28,801 nt of DNA from a virus (IMGVR_UViG_3300035704_000398:1-28801); one strand, 5' to 3'; counted from the stretch's first letter, positions 6,587 through 13,604 are shown. Program-made: numbers and translations. Notes: generated by a model from the sequence alone, not told the origin.

Positions 6587-6777
6587 TGGCGCTACTCCCG
6601 CAACCAGGTGACCGTGTCCGGCTGATCCGGATGCCCAGCGATCCCGATCCCATTGCTCCCGGTACCGAGGGCACCGTTTGTGGCCGTATCACCGCTTGGC
6701 AAATCGACGTCGAATGGGACGGCGACCGGACTCTAATGCTCATCCCCGATATCGATGAATGGGAGATCGTCTCATGA
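6586..6777 (+). CDS. DUF4314 protein, 63 aa
   Basis: The sequence follows the DUF4314 pattern closely: GDRVRLIRMPSDPDPIAPGT, then E-G-T-V, then I-D-V-E-W-D, then a terminal L-I-P-D-x-D-E-W-E. This is a small SH3-like beta barrel found on mobile elements and phages of actinomycetes and Firmicutes; its biochemical role is not established. The ATG at 6586 shares its A with the preceding TGA; a GTG at 6583 is an alternative. Its stop overlaps the next ATG. Confidence 0.85.
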   Translation: MALLPQPGDRVRLIRMPSDPDPIAPGTEGTVCGRITAWQIDVEWDGDRTLMLIPDIDEWEIVS

Positions 6778-7166
6778 GGCCTCGCAGCGCAGAGCGCACC
6801 GAGTTCCTATCCGGCGTATTGTCCACCGCGCTAGAGGGAGGTGTGGGTTATTGGTCGGTCGCCGATGCGATTGAGCGCGTGGGTGACTACCCGAATGGTG
6901 ATTGGGAATATGCGTCGGTAACGCTGACCGAGAACGGAGACGGTGACAATTGGTGCTCCCAGAGGGACGAGGAATGCCAGGGCCATCAGGTCGACCTCGA
7001 CACAATCGCACGTGGCATAGCGGGCCTGTTGGGGCGTGACCCTCGATACCGGCATCACAAGCTGCTAGCCGAGGCGAACCGCGAAAACGACGCCTGTGAC
7101 ATCGACTCGGATATCGCCGATGACATCGTCCAGTACGGCATATTTGGGTCGCTGGTTTACGCCTAG
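6774..7166 (+). CDS. Conserved phage/plasmid-type protein with ALEGGVGYWS motif, 130 aa
   Basis: The N-terminal segment FLSGVLSTALEGGVGYWS and the C-terminal DIADDIVQYGIFGSLVYA are both typical of a protein I have seen in many actinophages, plasmids and integrative elements, with no known function. The middle is acidic and carries two cysteines. The start at 6774 overlaps the stop of the DUF4314 gene (ATGA). It is the last gene of the operon; a hairpin lies about 40 bases downstream. Confidence 0.75.
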   Translation: MRPRSAERTEFLSGVLSTALEGGVGYWSVADAIERVGDYPNGDWEYASVTLTENGDGDNWCSQRDEECQGHQVDLDTIARGIAGLLGRDPRYRHHKLLAEANRENDACDIDSDIADDIVQYGIFGSLVYA

Positions 7167-7203
7167 AGCTGGGGCACCGAGGGCGGGGCCAACCACCCCC
7201 GGC

Positions 7204-7237
7204 GCCGGGCGGAGGACTTTGGCCCCCTCCGCCCGGC
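7204..7237. terminator. GC-rich hairpin, likely terminator
   Basis: A perfect 12-base stem (7204-7215 with 7226-7237) and a 10-base loop follow the last gene of the accessory operon. There is no T tract, which is common for terminators in high-GC actinomycetes. No other element is clear in the 200-base gap 7167-7367. Confidence 0.5.
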
Positions 7238-7367
7238 TGTGAACCTAGCTCACCGCGGGGGCCCCGAGCGACCCCCAGGAGCCGTCTGACCCCTCACCTG
7301 GCACGACCCATTTTATGTGTCATGCTGTGTCGCGCCGTGAACAACGCGACCGAAACGGGGGGACACG

Positions 7368-7922
7368 GTGGGACAAGGTGAAATGATGGCGGTGGCGGCC
7401 GACCGGCTGCTGCACGACCCGAATCTGCGGGACGTGCTCGACAAGATGCGCAGCCGCATCGACGACTCGGATCCGTACACCGAGCAGCTGGTTGCCGCCG
7501 CCGGTGAGGCCAGCGCGCTGCTGGGCCACGGCAATAGCTCTTGCGGCAGCGCCGAGTCGGTGCCGTGGATCCGGCTGGGTGCGATGACCGCGCTCACGAA
7601 ATGGGGGCTCCGTGAGGAGACGAAAGTCTGCTCACACGAACCGCACCACATGCGGCCCGAACCGGTGTTCGCGGCGGCGTTCATGCCCGGCGCGGTGGTA
7701 TGCAAGCGGTGCGTTGGCCTGCTATTCGAGGGCAGTGACCGTTACTTGTGCAATGGGTGCGGCACCCGGCGCGAGCAGGAATGTTACATCGGGACCATGC
7801 AGATCGCCGCGCTGACGTGGATGTTTCACCTATGCGCCGAATGCCATCAGGGCTTGCCGGAATCGACGATGACGTGCGACGGCGACCACACCGCCGAAGG
7901 GGGAAGTCACAACACGGACTGA
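7368..7922 (+). CDS. Cys-rich zinc-binding protein, 184 aa
   Basis: The C-terminal half carries three CxxC knuckles, C112-C115, C128-C131 and C156-C159, plus C88, C139 and C170 and several His. This would bind two or more zinc ions. The N-terminal 80 residues are helical and contain no metal ligands apart from C59. The start is the GTG at 7368 with a G-rich stretch upstream; the ATG at 7383 is an equally possible start. It stands alone between two hairpins. I cannot assign a family; a role in nucleic acid or protein binding is inferred only from the zinc knuckles. Confidence 0.65.
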   Translation: MGQGEMMAVAADRLLHDPNLRDVLDKMRSRIDDSDPYTEQLVAAAGEASALLGHGNSSCGSAESVPWIRLGAMTALTKWGLREETKVCSHEPHHMRPEPVFAAAFMPGAVVCKRCVGLLFEGSDRYLCNGCGTRREQECYIGTMQIAALTWMFHLCAECHQGLPESTMTCDGDHTAEGGSHNTD

Positions 7923-7936
7923 TTTAAGGCACACAA

Positions 7937-7998
7937 AAAACTGCTCCGCCCCAATCTCCTCCGGTGTACGCGAGGATCGTGTGGGGCGGAGCAGTTTT
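7937..7998. terminator. Long-stem intrinsic terminator
   Basis: A perfect 17-base inverted repeat (7937-7953 with 7982-7998) is flanked by A and T runs and encloses a 28-base apical region that can itself pair (TCCTC with GAGGA). It lies 15 bases after the zinc protein stop codon. The symmetric A/T ends suggest that it could work in both directions. Confidence 0.85.
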
Positions 7999-8072
7999 GC
8001 AAGCGGAGCAGTGTGCATCCCAGTGCCGATCCGAGCACGGCAGTCGTCATCGTAGAGCAAGGGTGCTGGGGG

Positions 8073-8597
8073 ATGAGGGACGGCCTTTACCAGGTGACCA
8101 GGGGCGGCGTGTGCGCCGGTTTCATCGTGGAAAACGGCCGGATCACCGACTGCGCCCCGATACTGCGGGCACGTGGATACGCCGGGCAGACCCAGTGGAT
8201 TGACGCCACCATTCACCGGTTGCTGGTCACCGGTTCCCGGGAGTGGAAAGACCACGACCTGATCGAGCGGTCCCTACTCGCGGTGCTCCGCAAATGGGGA
8301 TGCCGCCCGGATCAGATCGTGGTGGTGCAAGGCATGGCCCGCGGCGCGGACCGGATCGCCCGCAGCGCCGCTATCCGGCTGGGGATGCGGTTCGAGGATC
8401 ATCCCGTTTCCCCAGCTGAGTGGGATCGGTACGGCCACTCAGCTGGGCACCGCCGCAACGCGCGGATGGTCGCCGCCGGTGCGCAGGGTTGCATCGCGTT
8501 CCCCCTCGGTCAGTCCAAGGGCACACGGGGCTGCATGGCGATGTGCGAGGACGCCGGGATCCGGGTGTGGAACCGAGGCGACGACGAAGCCGCGTGA
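8073..8597 (+). CDS. SLOG-family (DUF2493-like) protein with N-terminal CAGF domain, 174 aa
   Basis: Residues 1-32 match a tiny phage protein type, Y-Q-V-T then CAGFIVENGRITDCAPILR, that usually occurs alone in actinophages. From about residue 48 a SLOG/DUF2493 Rossmann-like domain follows: LLVTGSREWKD, VVVQGMARGADRIA, then HRRNARMV, then the loop FPLGQSKGTRGC. Those are the nucleotide-binding loops of the family. SLOG proteins bind or process nucleotide-derived ligands, and several act in phage conflict signalling. I choose the ATG at 8073 with AAGGG upstream; a GTG at 8013 could extend it by 20 residues that look non-coding. It is monocistronic and converges on the lysis genes. Confidence 0.82.
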   Translation: MRDGLYQVTRGGVCAGFIVENGRITDCAPILRARGYAGQTQWIDATIHRLLVTGSREWKDHDLIERSLLAVLRKWGCRPDQIVVVQGMARGADRIARSAAIRLGMRFEDHPVSPAEWDRYGHSAGHRRNARMVAAGAQGCIAFPLGQSKGTRGCMAMCEDAGIRVWNRGDDEAA

Positions 8598-8634
8598 AGA
8601 TCGCGATAAGCGGTCGGTCGTGTGTGTGTGGTTC

Positions 8635-8802
8635 TTACTCCACTTCCTTTTTGCTCACGGCGCGGTGGATCGCACCGACCGCGCTGGTGACCACGAACGC
8701 GACCAGGCCGACGATCGCCAACCACAGCAAGGTCTTGACGGCGAACCCGACGATGATGCACACAACCCAGATCGCCAACAGCACGAAAATCAACGCGAGC
8801 AT
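8635..8802 (-). CDS. Two-helix membrane peptide after the holin gene, 55 aa
   Basis: Translation from the ATG at 8802 gives two hydrophobic helices, residues of about 2-19 (LALIFVLLAIWVVCIIVG) and 25-39 (LLWLAIVGLVAFVVT), followed by a basic/acidic tail ending in KKEVE. An excellent ribosome binding site, AGGAGGAGG, lies just upstream. The gene begins 11 bases after the holin stop codon and is the last gene of the late operon. A role as a second holin, antiholin or superinfection membrane protein is inferred from position only. Confidence 0.75.
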   Translation of the reverse strand: MLALIFVLLAIWVVCIIVGFAVKTLLWLAIVGLVAFVVTSAVGAIHRAVSKKEVE

Positions 8803-8813
8803 TGGTCCTCCTC

Positions 8814-9128
8814 CTAGACGGGTGGCGCGAGTGGCGGCGCGATCGGCGGGGCTGGCATCAGTGGTCGGCCTAGGTCATCGCGCGGACTGGACACGGGGGT
8901 GACCAGCGGGGTGCCGTTGACCACGACGGCGCGAGCACCGAGCACTTCGGCCACCAGCGCGAGCGCGCCGGGGATCAGACCCAGCAGCGCGAGGATCAGG
9001 TTGCTGGTGGTCACGCTGATCAGACCGGCGGACACGATCGCGGTACTGACGCCCATCCACAAACCCTGGATTCGGGTGGCGTCATTCGCTGCGTCTTGCA
9101 GTGGTTGCGGGCGGTTCGGTTCAGCCAC
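8814..9128 (-). CDS. Putative holin, 104 aa
   Basis: The protein has two predicted membrane helices, residues of about 22-40 and 43-63, separated by a very short turn, and a Pro-rich soluble tail (MPAPPIAPPLAPPV). Small size, two closely spaced helices and a position 11 bases behind the endolysin are the classic holin picture; holins form the membrane lesions that release or activate the lysin. The GTG start at 9128 has AAAGGGGGG upstream. The open frame extends further upstream to 9233 but that part overlaps the endolysin and looks non-coding. Confidence 0.75.
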   Translation of the reverse strand: MAEPNRPQPLQDAANDATRIQGLWMGVSTAIVSAGLISVTTSNLILALLGLIPGALALVAEVLGARAVVVNGTPLVTPVSSPRDDLGRPLMPAPPIAPPLAPPV

Positions 9129-9139
9129 AAAGCCCCCCT

Positions 9140-10126
9140 TTAGCTTTCGGCGACGTAAGCACCGCCGGGCGCGGCGTAATTCAGGGTGATGCCTACCGCA
9201 TTGGCGGGCGCGGTATAAGCCGGGGTCGGCCAATGGTTGCGGATGCTGTGCCCTTTCCCGGTCGGCGTGAATGTCGGATCCACGGGACGGAGGCTGCCAT
9301 CGGGCATGATCCAGCTCGCGAGGTACAGGAAACCGCGGGTCGCGTCAGCAGTCCGGCCGCCCCATTCCTGGCAACCGAACGTGAATGAGTAGGGCCCGAG
9401 GAATCCCACGTCATAGTTGCGTTGCGGCCACTGAGCGGGGTCACTGTTGGGGTCGGTCGGCATGGTGGTGGCCGGTAGCTGTTGCATGTGGGCACGGTCC
9501 TTTCGGAGCGCGAGGAGGACAGGTGCAGGTCCGGGGTGTTGCCCGAAGTCGGGTAGCCGTTTCGCCTCGTTGACGTCGCATTCCACACCGCCCACGGTCA
9601 CGAGACCGACCCGCTGGTAAATGTGCGCCCGCGGTTCGATTTGGCCCCCGGACCACGCGGCGGCTTGCCAAGCCCAAGTCGCCGTCCCGTTGTCGAGGCA
9701 CCGTTTGACGACGTAATAGGAGCCGTACACGCCGGTGCGGTCGATACCGATGATCCCGGCCACGGCACGGAGGTAAGCGTCGATCACGGCCTGCTCGCCG
9801 GGCGAGGCATCCCAATCGGCGGAAAAGAAAATCGGTCGGTCACTCGGGACGCCGAGAGCTTGGGCTACCGCGTTGGCGCTGATCGCATCAGCGAGGCCAG
9901 CGGCGGCGCCGCCCCGCATCCGGTCCGCGGTGGTTTCCCAGTTGAGAACGACACTGATACCAGCGGATTGGAGCCGGGCGTATTCGCCCGGCGTGAGGAG
10001 CTTACCCGGCAGACCGGGGCCCCCAGAGGTCAGATAGCGACACACGAAGGAATAGCCAGCGGATGCGATAGCGGTGGGATGGGGTAGGCCCCCGGCGTAA
10101 TCAAGGCCGAGTAGTACTACTGCCAC
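9140..10126 (-). CDS. Endolysin with DUF1906 glycoside-hydrolase-like domain, 328 aa
   Basis: Residues 1-190 match the DUF1906 (Rv2525c-like) TIM-barrel domain: GLDYAGGLP with Asp9, VVLNWETT with Glu64, PIFFSADWDAS with Asp104 and Asp106, then VYGSYYVV and E-C-D-V-N. These acidic residues lie where glycosidase-like barrels keep their catalytic groups. Residues of about 230-328 form a Trp- and Gly-rich C-terminal domain that I do not recognise, possibly for cell-wall binding. The start is a GTG with AGGGGG upstream. Holin and another membrane peptide follow, so this is the lysis module. An ATG at residue 214 with AAAGGA upstream may allow separate production of the C-terminal part. DUF1906 enzymes are presumed to cleave the peptidoglycan of the host, but the bond cut is not known. 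Confidence 0.88.
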   Translation of the reverse strand: MAVVLLGLDYAGGLPHPTAIASAGYSFVCRYLTSGGPGLPGKLLTPGEYARLQSAGISVVLNWETTADRMRGGAAAGLADAISANAVAQALGVPSDRPIFFSADWDASPGEQAVIDAYLRAVAGIIGIDRTGVYGSYYVVKRCLDNGTATWAWQAAAWSGGQIEPRAHIYQRVGLVTVGGVECDVNEAKRLPDFGQHPGPAPVLLALRKDRAHMQQLPATTMPTDPNSDPAQWPQRNYDVGFLGPYSFTFGCQEWGGRTADATRGFLYLASWIMPDGSLRPVDPTFTPTGKGHSIRNHWPTPAYTAPANAVGITLNYAAPGGAYVAES

Positions 10127-10149
10127 GGGAAAACGCCCCCTAAATAGGG

Positions 10150-10204
10150 TCGAGGCCAGCGCCCCCCGCCTCGAAAGGCGGCCGAAAGGGGACGCTGGCC
10201 TCGA
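10150..10204. terminator. Hairpin between the tail genes and the endolysin
   Basis: TCGAGGCCAGCG (10150-10161) pairs exactly with 10193-10204; inside it a second stem, CCGCC with GGCGG, can form. It lies in the only sizeable gap of the late operon's lysis end. It may reduce or regulate read-through into the endolysin, or be an mRNA processing site; no T tract is present. Confidence 0.4.
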
Positions 10205-10215
10205 TTTGAAAGGTA

Positions 10216-10572
10216 TCAGGCAGAAGCGGTGGAACCGGTGCTGCCATCAGCGGGCGGTGCACCCGCGTCATTGCTGCTCGCTGAGCCACCAGAACCGGAG
10301 TCGCTGCTGGTCCCGGCGCCGGTGGCACCGGTATCACCGCTGGTAGTGCCGGTGCTCGCAGCATCACCGGTACTAGAGCCGCCACCGGCATTACCACTGG
10401 CAGCGGGTACCTGCTCGGTGGGGTTGGAGCCCAGCGCAGTCAGTCGGTCAGCGAAAGGCTGGAATCGCGCGGCCACCGCATCCTCGGTTTGGCTGACCTC
10501 GGTCTGCAACTCCTGGGCGATGCTGTTGATGGCGGCGATGAACTGGGCCTCAAGGTCGTCAATTCGGGTCAT
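10216..10572 (-). CDS. Coiled-coil protein with Gly/Ser/Thr-rich tail, 118 aa
   Basis: The first 50 residues form a helix with heptad character (IDDLEAQFIAAINSIAQEL and on). The last 65 are low-complexity Gly, Ser, Thr, Asp and Ala. The ATG at 10572 is chosen for its strong GGAGGAAAG ribosome binding site; starting at 10650 would add 26 residues that also look helical, so the longer form remains possible. It follows two membrane-related genes and precedes the endolysin. Proteins of this kind are often minor virion or lysis-accessory components; no function is certain. Confidence 0.6.
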   Translation of the reverse strand: MTRIDDLEAQFIAAINSIAQELQTEVSQTEDAVAARFQPFADRLTALGSNPTEQVPAASGNAGGGSSTGDAASTGTTSGDTGATGAGTSSDSGSGGSASSNDAGAPPADGSTGSTASA

Positions 10573-10652
10573 GATTCTTTCCTCCATTTGGTTGATGCGG
10601 CATTCGAGGGATAGGTGACGTTGGGGAATTGGTCGGTAGGGCCACGGCATTT

Positions 10653-11039
10653 TCAAGTGCCCTCCGTCTCGGTTGGTGCTGGTTGGTTCCTCGTGATCAT
10701 CCGCAGGTCAGCGATCTGTCGGGTGGCGATATCGAGGTCGGTTTGGAGTTGCGCGACTCTCGTCGCGAGACGCGAATTCTCGTCGTGTGCGCGGGCCAAT
10801 TGACCTGCGTAGTCGGAACGGTCAGAGTTCCGGTCTCGTTCCAACCTTTCGATCCTCACCGTGAGGATTTTGTTCTCGTCCTGCAATGAGGCGACCAGGG
10901 CCGTCGCCGAGGTGACGAGATTGGAGTCTTCGCTGGCTTTGAGCTGCCGCAGTTGAGGCCCTCGGGAAAGCAAATATATAAGCAACGGGACGACAGCGCC
11001 AGTCAGGAGCAACGCCATCGTTTGGAGATCGAAGGTCAT
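10653..11039 (-). CDS. Membrane-anchored coiled-coil protein, 128 aa
   Basis: A membrane helix near the N-terminus (residues of about 7-25, TMALLLTGAVVPLLIYLLS) is followed by a long coiled coil to about residue 115, with heptads such as LQDENKILTVRIERLERDR. The architecture resembles an i-spanin or a membrane tether, but Gram-positive hosts have no outer membrane, so an Rz role is unlikely. It overlaps the preceding four-helix membrane gene (ATGA), and the two may form one membrane complex expressed late. Confidence 0.65.
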   Translation of the reverse strand: MTFDLQTMALLLTGAVVPLLIYLLSRGPQLRQLKASEDSNLVTSATALVASLQDENKILTVRIERLERDRNSDRSDYAGQLARAHDENSRLATRVAQLQTDLDIATRQIADLRMITRNQPAPTETEGT

Positions 11040-11467
11040 GGCATCTGCTGCTTGAGCCGCTCACGGCGCCGGGCCTCTTCGAGGAGGAAGTAAATGCGGC
11101 CCAGCAGGGTGAGAGTGATCCCAGCGTATCCGATACCCGACACGAGGCCCTGGCTGTGCAAACCGAGGACAACACCACCGCCGTAGATAGCGGCACCGAG
11201 CGCGGCGAGTGACAACCCGAGAACTTCCCTGGGGTAATTCGCATTCAAAATACTGGAGACGATGAGGACGCCACCGATAATCATAAACACACCCATGACG
11301 CGGATAACGGTGGATCCACCGAGGTCGGCGAACGCTTTCGATGCACCCTCACCGAGAATGAGCGCGACAATGCCGACCGTGGTAAGCGCCAGAGGGAGTA
11401 TGACCGGTGTTTGGGCTTTTCTCCACGCCTGATACAGGCGGGCAATGGTGTTTCGAATTGACTTCAT
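11036..11467 (-). CDS. Four-helix membrane protein, 143 aa
   Basis: Four hydrophobic segments are visible at residues of about 21-38, 54-73, 81-102 and 107-128, with a basic N-terminus (KSIRNTIARLYQAWRKAQ) and a charged C-terminus (EEARRRERLKQQ), so both ends probably face the cytoplasm. GAGGCG lies upstream of the ATG. Membrane proteins of similar size sit between tail-fibre and lysis genes in many actinophages; whether it aids lysis, as an additional holin would, or superinfection control cannot be read from the sequence. Confidence 0.65.
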   Translation of the reverse strand: MKSIRNTIARLYQAWRKAQTPVILPLALTTVGIVALILGEGASKAFADLGGSTVIRVMGVFMIIGGVLIVSSILNANYPREVLGLSLAALGAAIYGGGVVLGLHSQGLVSGIGYAGITLTLLGRIYFLLEEARRRERLKQQMP

Positions 11468-11483
11468 CGGCGCCTCGGCTCTT

Positions 11484-13604
11484 TTAGGTGAGATCGACGT
11501 CCGCTAAAGCGGTGTCGGTGATAGAGGTGTCCCCGATGGCGCTTTCGGCGATTGATGTTGGGCCGGTAGCGACGGTCGACAACACCAACTGGTGTTGGTT
11601 GACCTCAATGAGGCGCACATCGGCGCTGAGGAATTCTTTGACCACAATTGAGCGGGCCACGGGCAGCCAGTTGAGGATGTCGCCGTGGACACCGACCAAC
11701 CCGAGACAGCTGACACCAGCGGTGCGCGAGCGTTTAGCGGGTAGCCCGGCGCCGCTCAGGGCGATGAAGCTGAACCCGCCGACGTGAGCGACCGCGCGAG
11801 CGGTGCCGGTACCGGACAGCCCGAGGTAGCACACCGCGTGACCGGCGGCGAGTTTCGTCACCCGGCCGCCGGTGCCGACCAGGCCCACGCTGACCACACC
11901 GGTTTGCCCGGTGATCAGCTTTCGGTTGGTGGCCGCGCCGGACAGACCGAGGTAAACCGGTCCGCCGGTGATGGAGATCTTCATCGCAGCGGCGGTGCCG
12001 GTTACGCCCAGCGGCCCAATGCCGCGGGTGATCGCTACACGGGCCGCGGTGGCTGACCCACTGATGCCCAGCGAGGCCGAACCGCGGGCCGCGGTGAGCC
12101 GGTGCGCGTCGCCCGTAGCAGCGAGGCCGATGTGACTGGTACCGGTGACCCCGGTTGTTTTGTGGGGGCTGCTGTTGGCCGTCAATGCCACCGAGCTGGT
12201 GCCCGTGGTTTGTGCGACCCGCGCGCCGGTACCGCTGGTGGTGAGTCCGAGGTTGCTGTCACCGCGTTGACCGCTGCTGATCTTGCTGATGAGCCCGGCG
12301 GTGCACGCCAGGCCCAGTGACGTCGAGCCGCCGGTGATGGCGACCTTCACGGCGGTGCTGGTTGCCGTCAGGCCTAGGAATGATCCCGACGCGATGACGG
12401 GCGCGTAGTGGACTCCAGCGAGCCCGAGCGCGGCCGTACCGCCAGTGGACGCGACCCGGACCTGTGTGCCATCGCCGCTGACACCGATCGCGCTGGTGCC
12501 ACCCTGAGCGGCGCTGCGGTGCTGCACCGCAGCGGTAGCGAGCCCGAGCGCGGCAGTACCGGACTGCGGTGGCGCCTTGACGGCTTTACCGGTGCCAGCC
12601 AAACCCGCAGCCACGGTCCCCGCTTCGGGGGCGGCTTTGCGGCCCGACGCGACACCAGCGAGCCCGAGCGCAACAGTCCCGGTTTGCGGAGCCGTCTTGC
12701 GCTGCTGGCCAGTGGCGGCGAGCCCGAGCGCGGCCCGACCACCTTGCGCGGCAGTGCGGTGCTGCACACCCGTCGCGGCAAGCCCGAGCGTGCAGCTGCC
12801 GCCTTGAGCGGCGTTGCGGTGCTCGATACCGGTAGCGGCGAGCCCCAGGGCGCAAAGGCCGGCTTCCGGCGCAGCCTTGCGATCAACGCCCGTAGCGGCC
12901 ACACCCAGCGCGGCGGTGCCCTTGTGCGGGGCCACCTTGCGTCCTGTGGCTGCGCCTGCGAGCCCCAGCGCGGCAGTGCCACCTTGGGCAGCGGTGCGGT
13001 GCTGGACACCGGTGGCGGCCACACCCAGCGCTGCTGTGCCGCCTTGCGGCGCGGTCCGAGGTCGGCTGACCGTGCCAGCAAGGCCGAGCGCGGCGATACC
13101 GCCTTGCGCGGCTGTGCGGTGTTCGACGCTCGTGGCGGCGATTCCCAGCGCGGTGGTGCCGTCAGTGGGCGCGGCCTTACGGCCGGTGCCCGTAGCAGCC
13201 AGCCCAAGAGCCGCGGTGCCACGCTCGGGAATGATGATCCGCAGCGCGGTGGCCGCCAAACCGAGCGCGCCGGTACCGGTTTGCGGGGCGGCCTTGCGGC
13301 CGGTACCGGTGGCCGCCAGTCCTACCGCGCTGGAGCCCTGCTGCGGAACTGCCTTCCGGCCAATACCCGTAGCAGCAACACCCAGCGCGGCAGTTCCAGC
13401 TTCGGGGCCGACCTTGCGGCCGGTGCTAGTCCCGGCCAGACCCAGAGCGCACGTGCCGCCCTGGACCGCGACCTTGACGGCAACACCCGTGGCCGCCATG
13501 CCGAGCGCAGCGGTACCGCCCTCAGCGCTCGCGAGCACCACGACGCCGCGAACCGGACGGATCCACCGGACATGCGCTGGGAAGGTGCGACCTAACCGAG
13601 CCAC
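11484..13604 (-). CDS. Giant 20-residue-repeat tail-fibre-like protein A, 706 aa
   Basis: After a 29-residue head, about 30 tandem units of near 20 residues run from residue 30 to 629, followed by a partial unit and a different C-terminal part (residues of about 643-706). The consensus unit is G-T-x-A-L-G-L-A-A-T-G followed by a variable basic stretch such as TGRKAAPQT or VQHRTAAQG. A few units have 18, 19, 21 or 22 residues. A 20-residue period of alternating small and hydrophobic residues suits a beta-solenoid rung, so this is probably a rigid fibre; that is inference. The start is a GTG with GGGAGG upstream, the same context as protein B. It is the distal gene of the second copy of a three-gene cassette. 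No catalytic motif is seen. Confidence 0.8.
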   Translation of the reverse strand: MARLGRTFPAHVRWIRPVRGVVVLASAEGGTAALGMAATGVAVKVAVQGGTCALGLAGTSTGRKVGPEAGTAALGVAATGIGRKAVPQQGSSAVGLAATGTGRKAAPQTGTGALGLAATALRIIIPERGTAALGLAATGTGRKAAPTDGTTALGIAATSVEHRTAAQGGIAALGLAGTVSRPRTAPQGGTAALGVAATGVQHRTAAQGGTAALGLAGAATGRKVAPHKGTAALGVAATGVDRKAAPEAGLCALGLAATGIEHRNAAQGGSCTLGLAATGVQHRTAAQGGRAALGLAATGQQRKTAPQTGTVALGLAGVASGRKAAPEAGTVAAGLAGTGKAVKAPPQSGTAALGLATAAVQHRSAAQGGTSAIGVSGDGTQVRVASTGGTAALGLAGVHYAPVIASGSFLGLTATSTAVKVAITGGSTSLGLACTAGLISKISSGQRGDSNLGLTTSGTGARVAQTTGTSSVALTANSSPHKTTGVTGTSHIGLAATGDAHRLTAARGSASLGISGSATAARVAITRGIGPLGVTGTAAAMKISITGGPVYLGLSGAATNRKLITGQTGVVSVGLVGTGGRVTKLAAGHAVCYLGLSGTGTARAVAHVGGFSFIALSGAGLPAKRSRTAGVSCLGLVGVHGDILNWLPVARSIVVKEFLSADVRLIEVNQHQLVLSTVATGPTSIAESAIGDTSITDTALADVDLT
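11718..13517 (-). repeat. About 30 coding repeats of near 60 bp
   Basis: This is the DNA span of the 20-residue units in protein A. Units nearest the 5' end of the gene (about 12400-13517) are very alike at base level and fall into two alternating subtypes; units nearer the 3' end (11718-12400) are more diverged. That gradient suggests recent expansion in the N-terminal half by unequal crossing-over or slippage. Confidence 0.9.

Noticed and set aside
2850-8597. Integrase, excisionase or attachment site
   Set aside because: No recombinase motif, tRNA gene or direct repeat pair suited to an attachment core was found, so prophage ends cannot be placed.
10653-11039. Rz-type spanin
   Set aside because: The membrane anchor and coiled coil fit by shape, but spanins act on an outer membrane, which this presumed Gram-positive host lacks.
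11718-13517. CRISPR-like or non-coding tandem repeat array
   Set aside because: The 60-base period keeps one reading frame over the whole span, units are adjoining without spacers, and the translated consensus is conserved better than the DNA.
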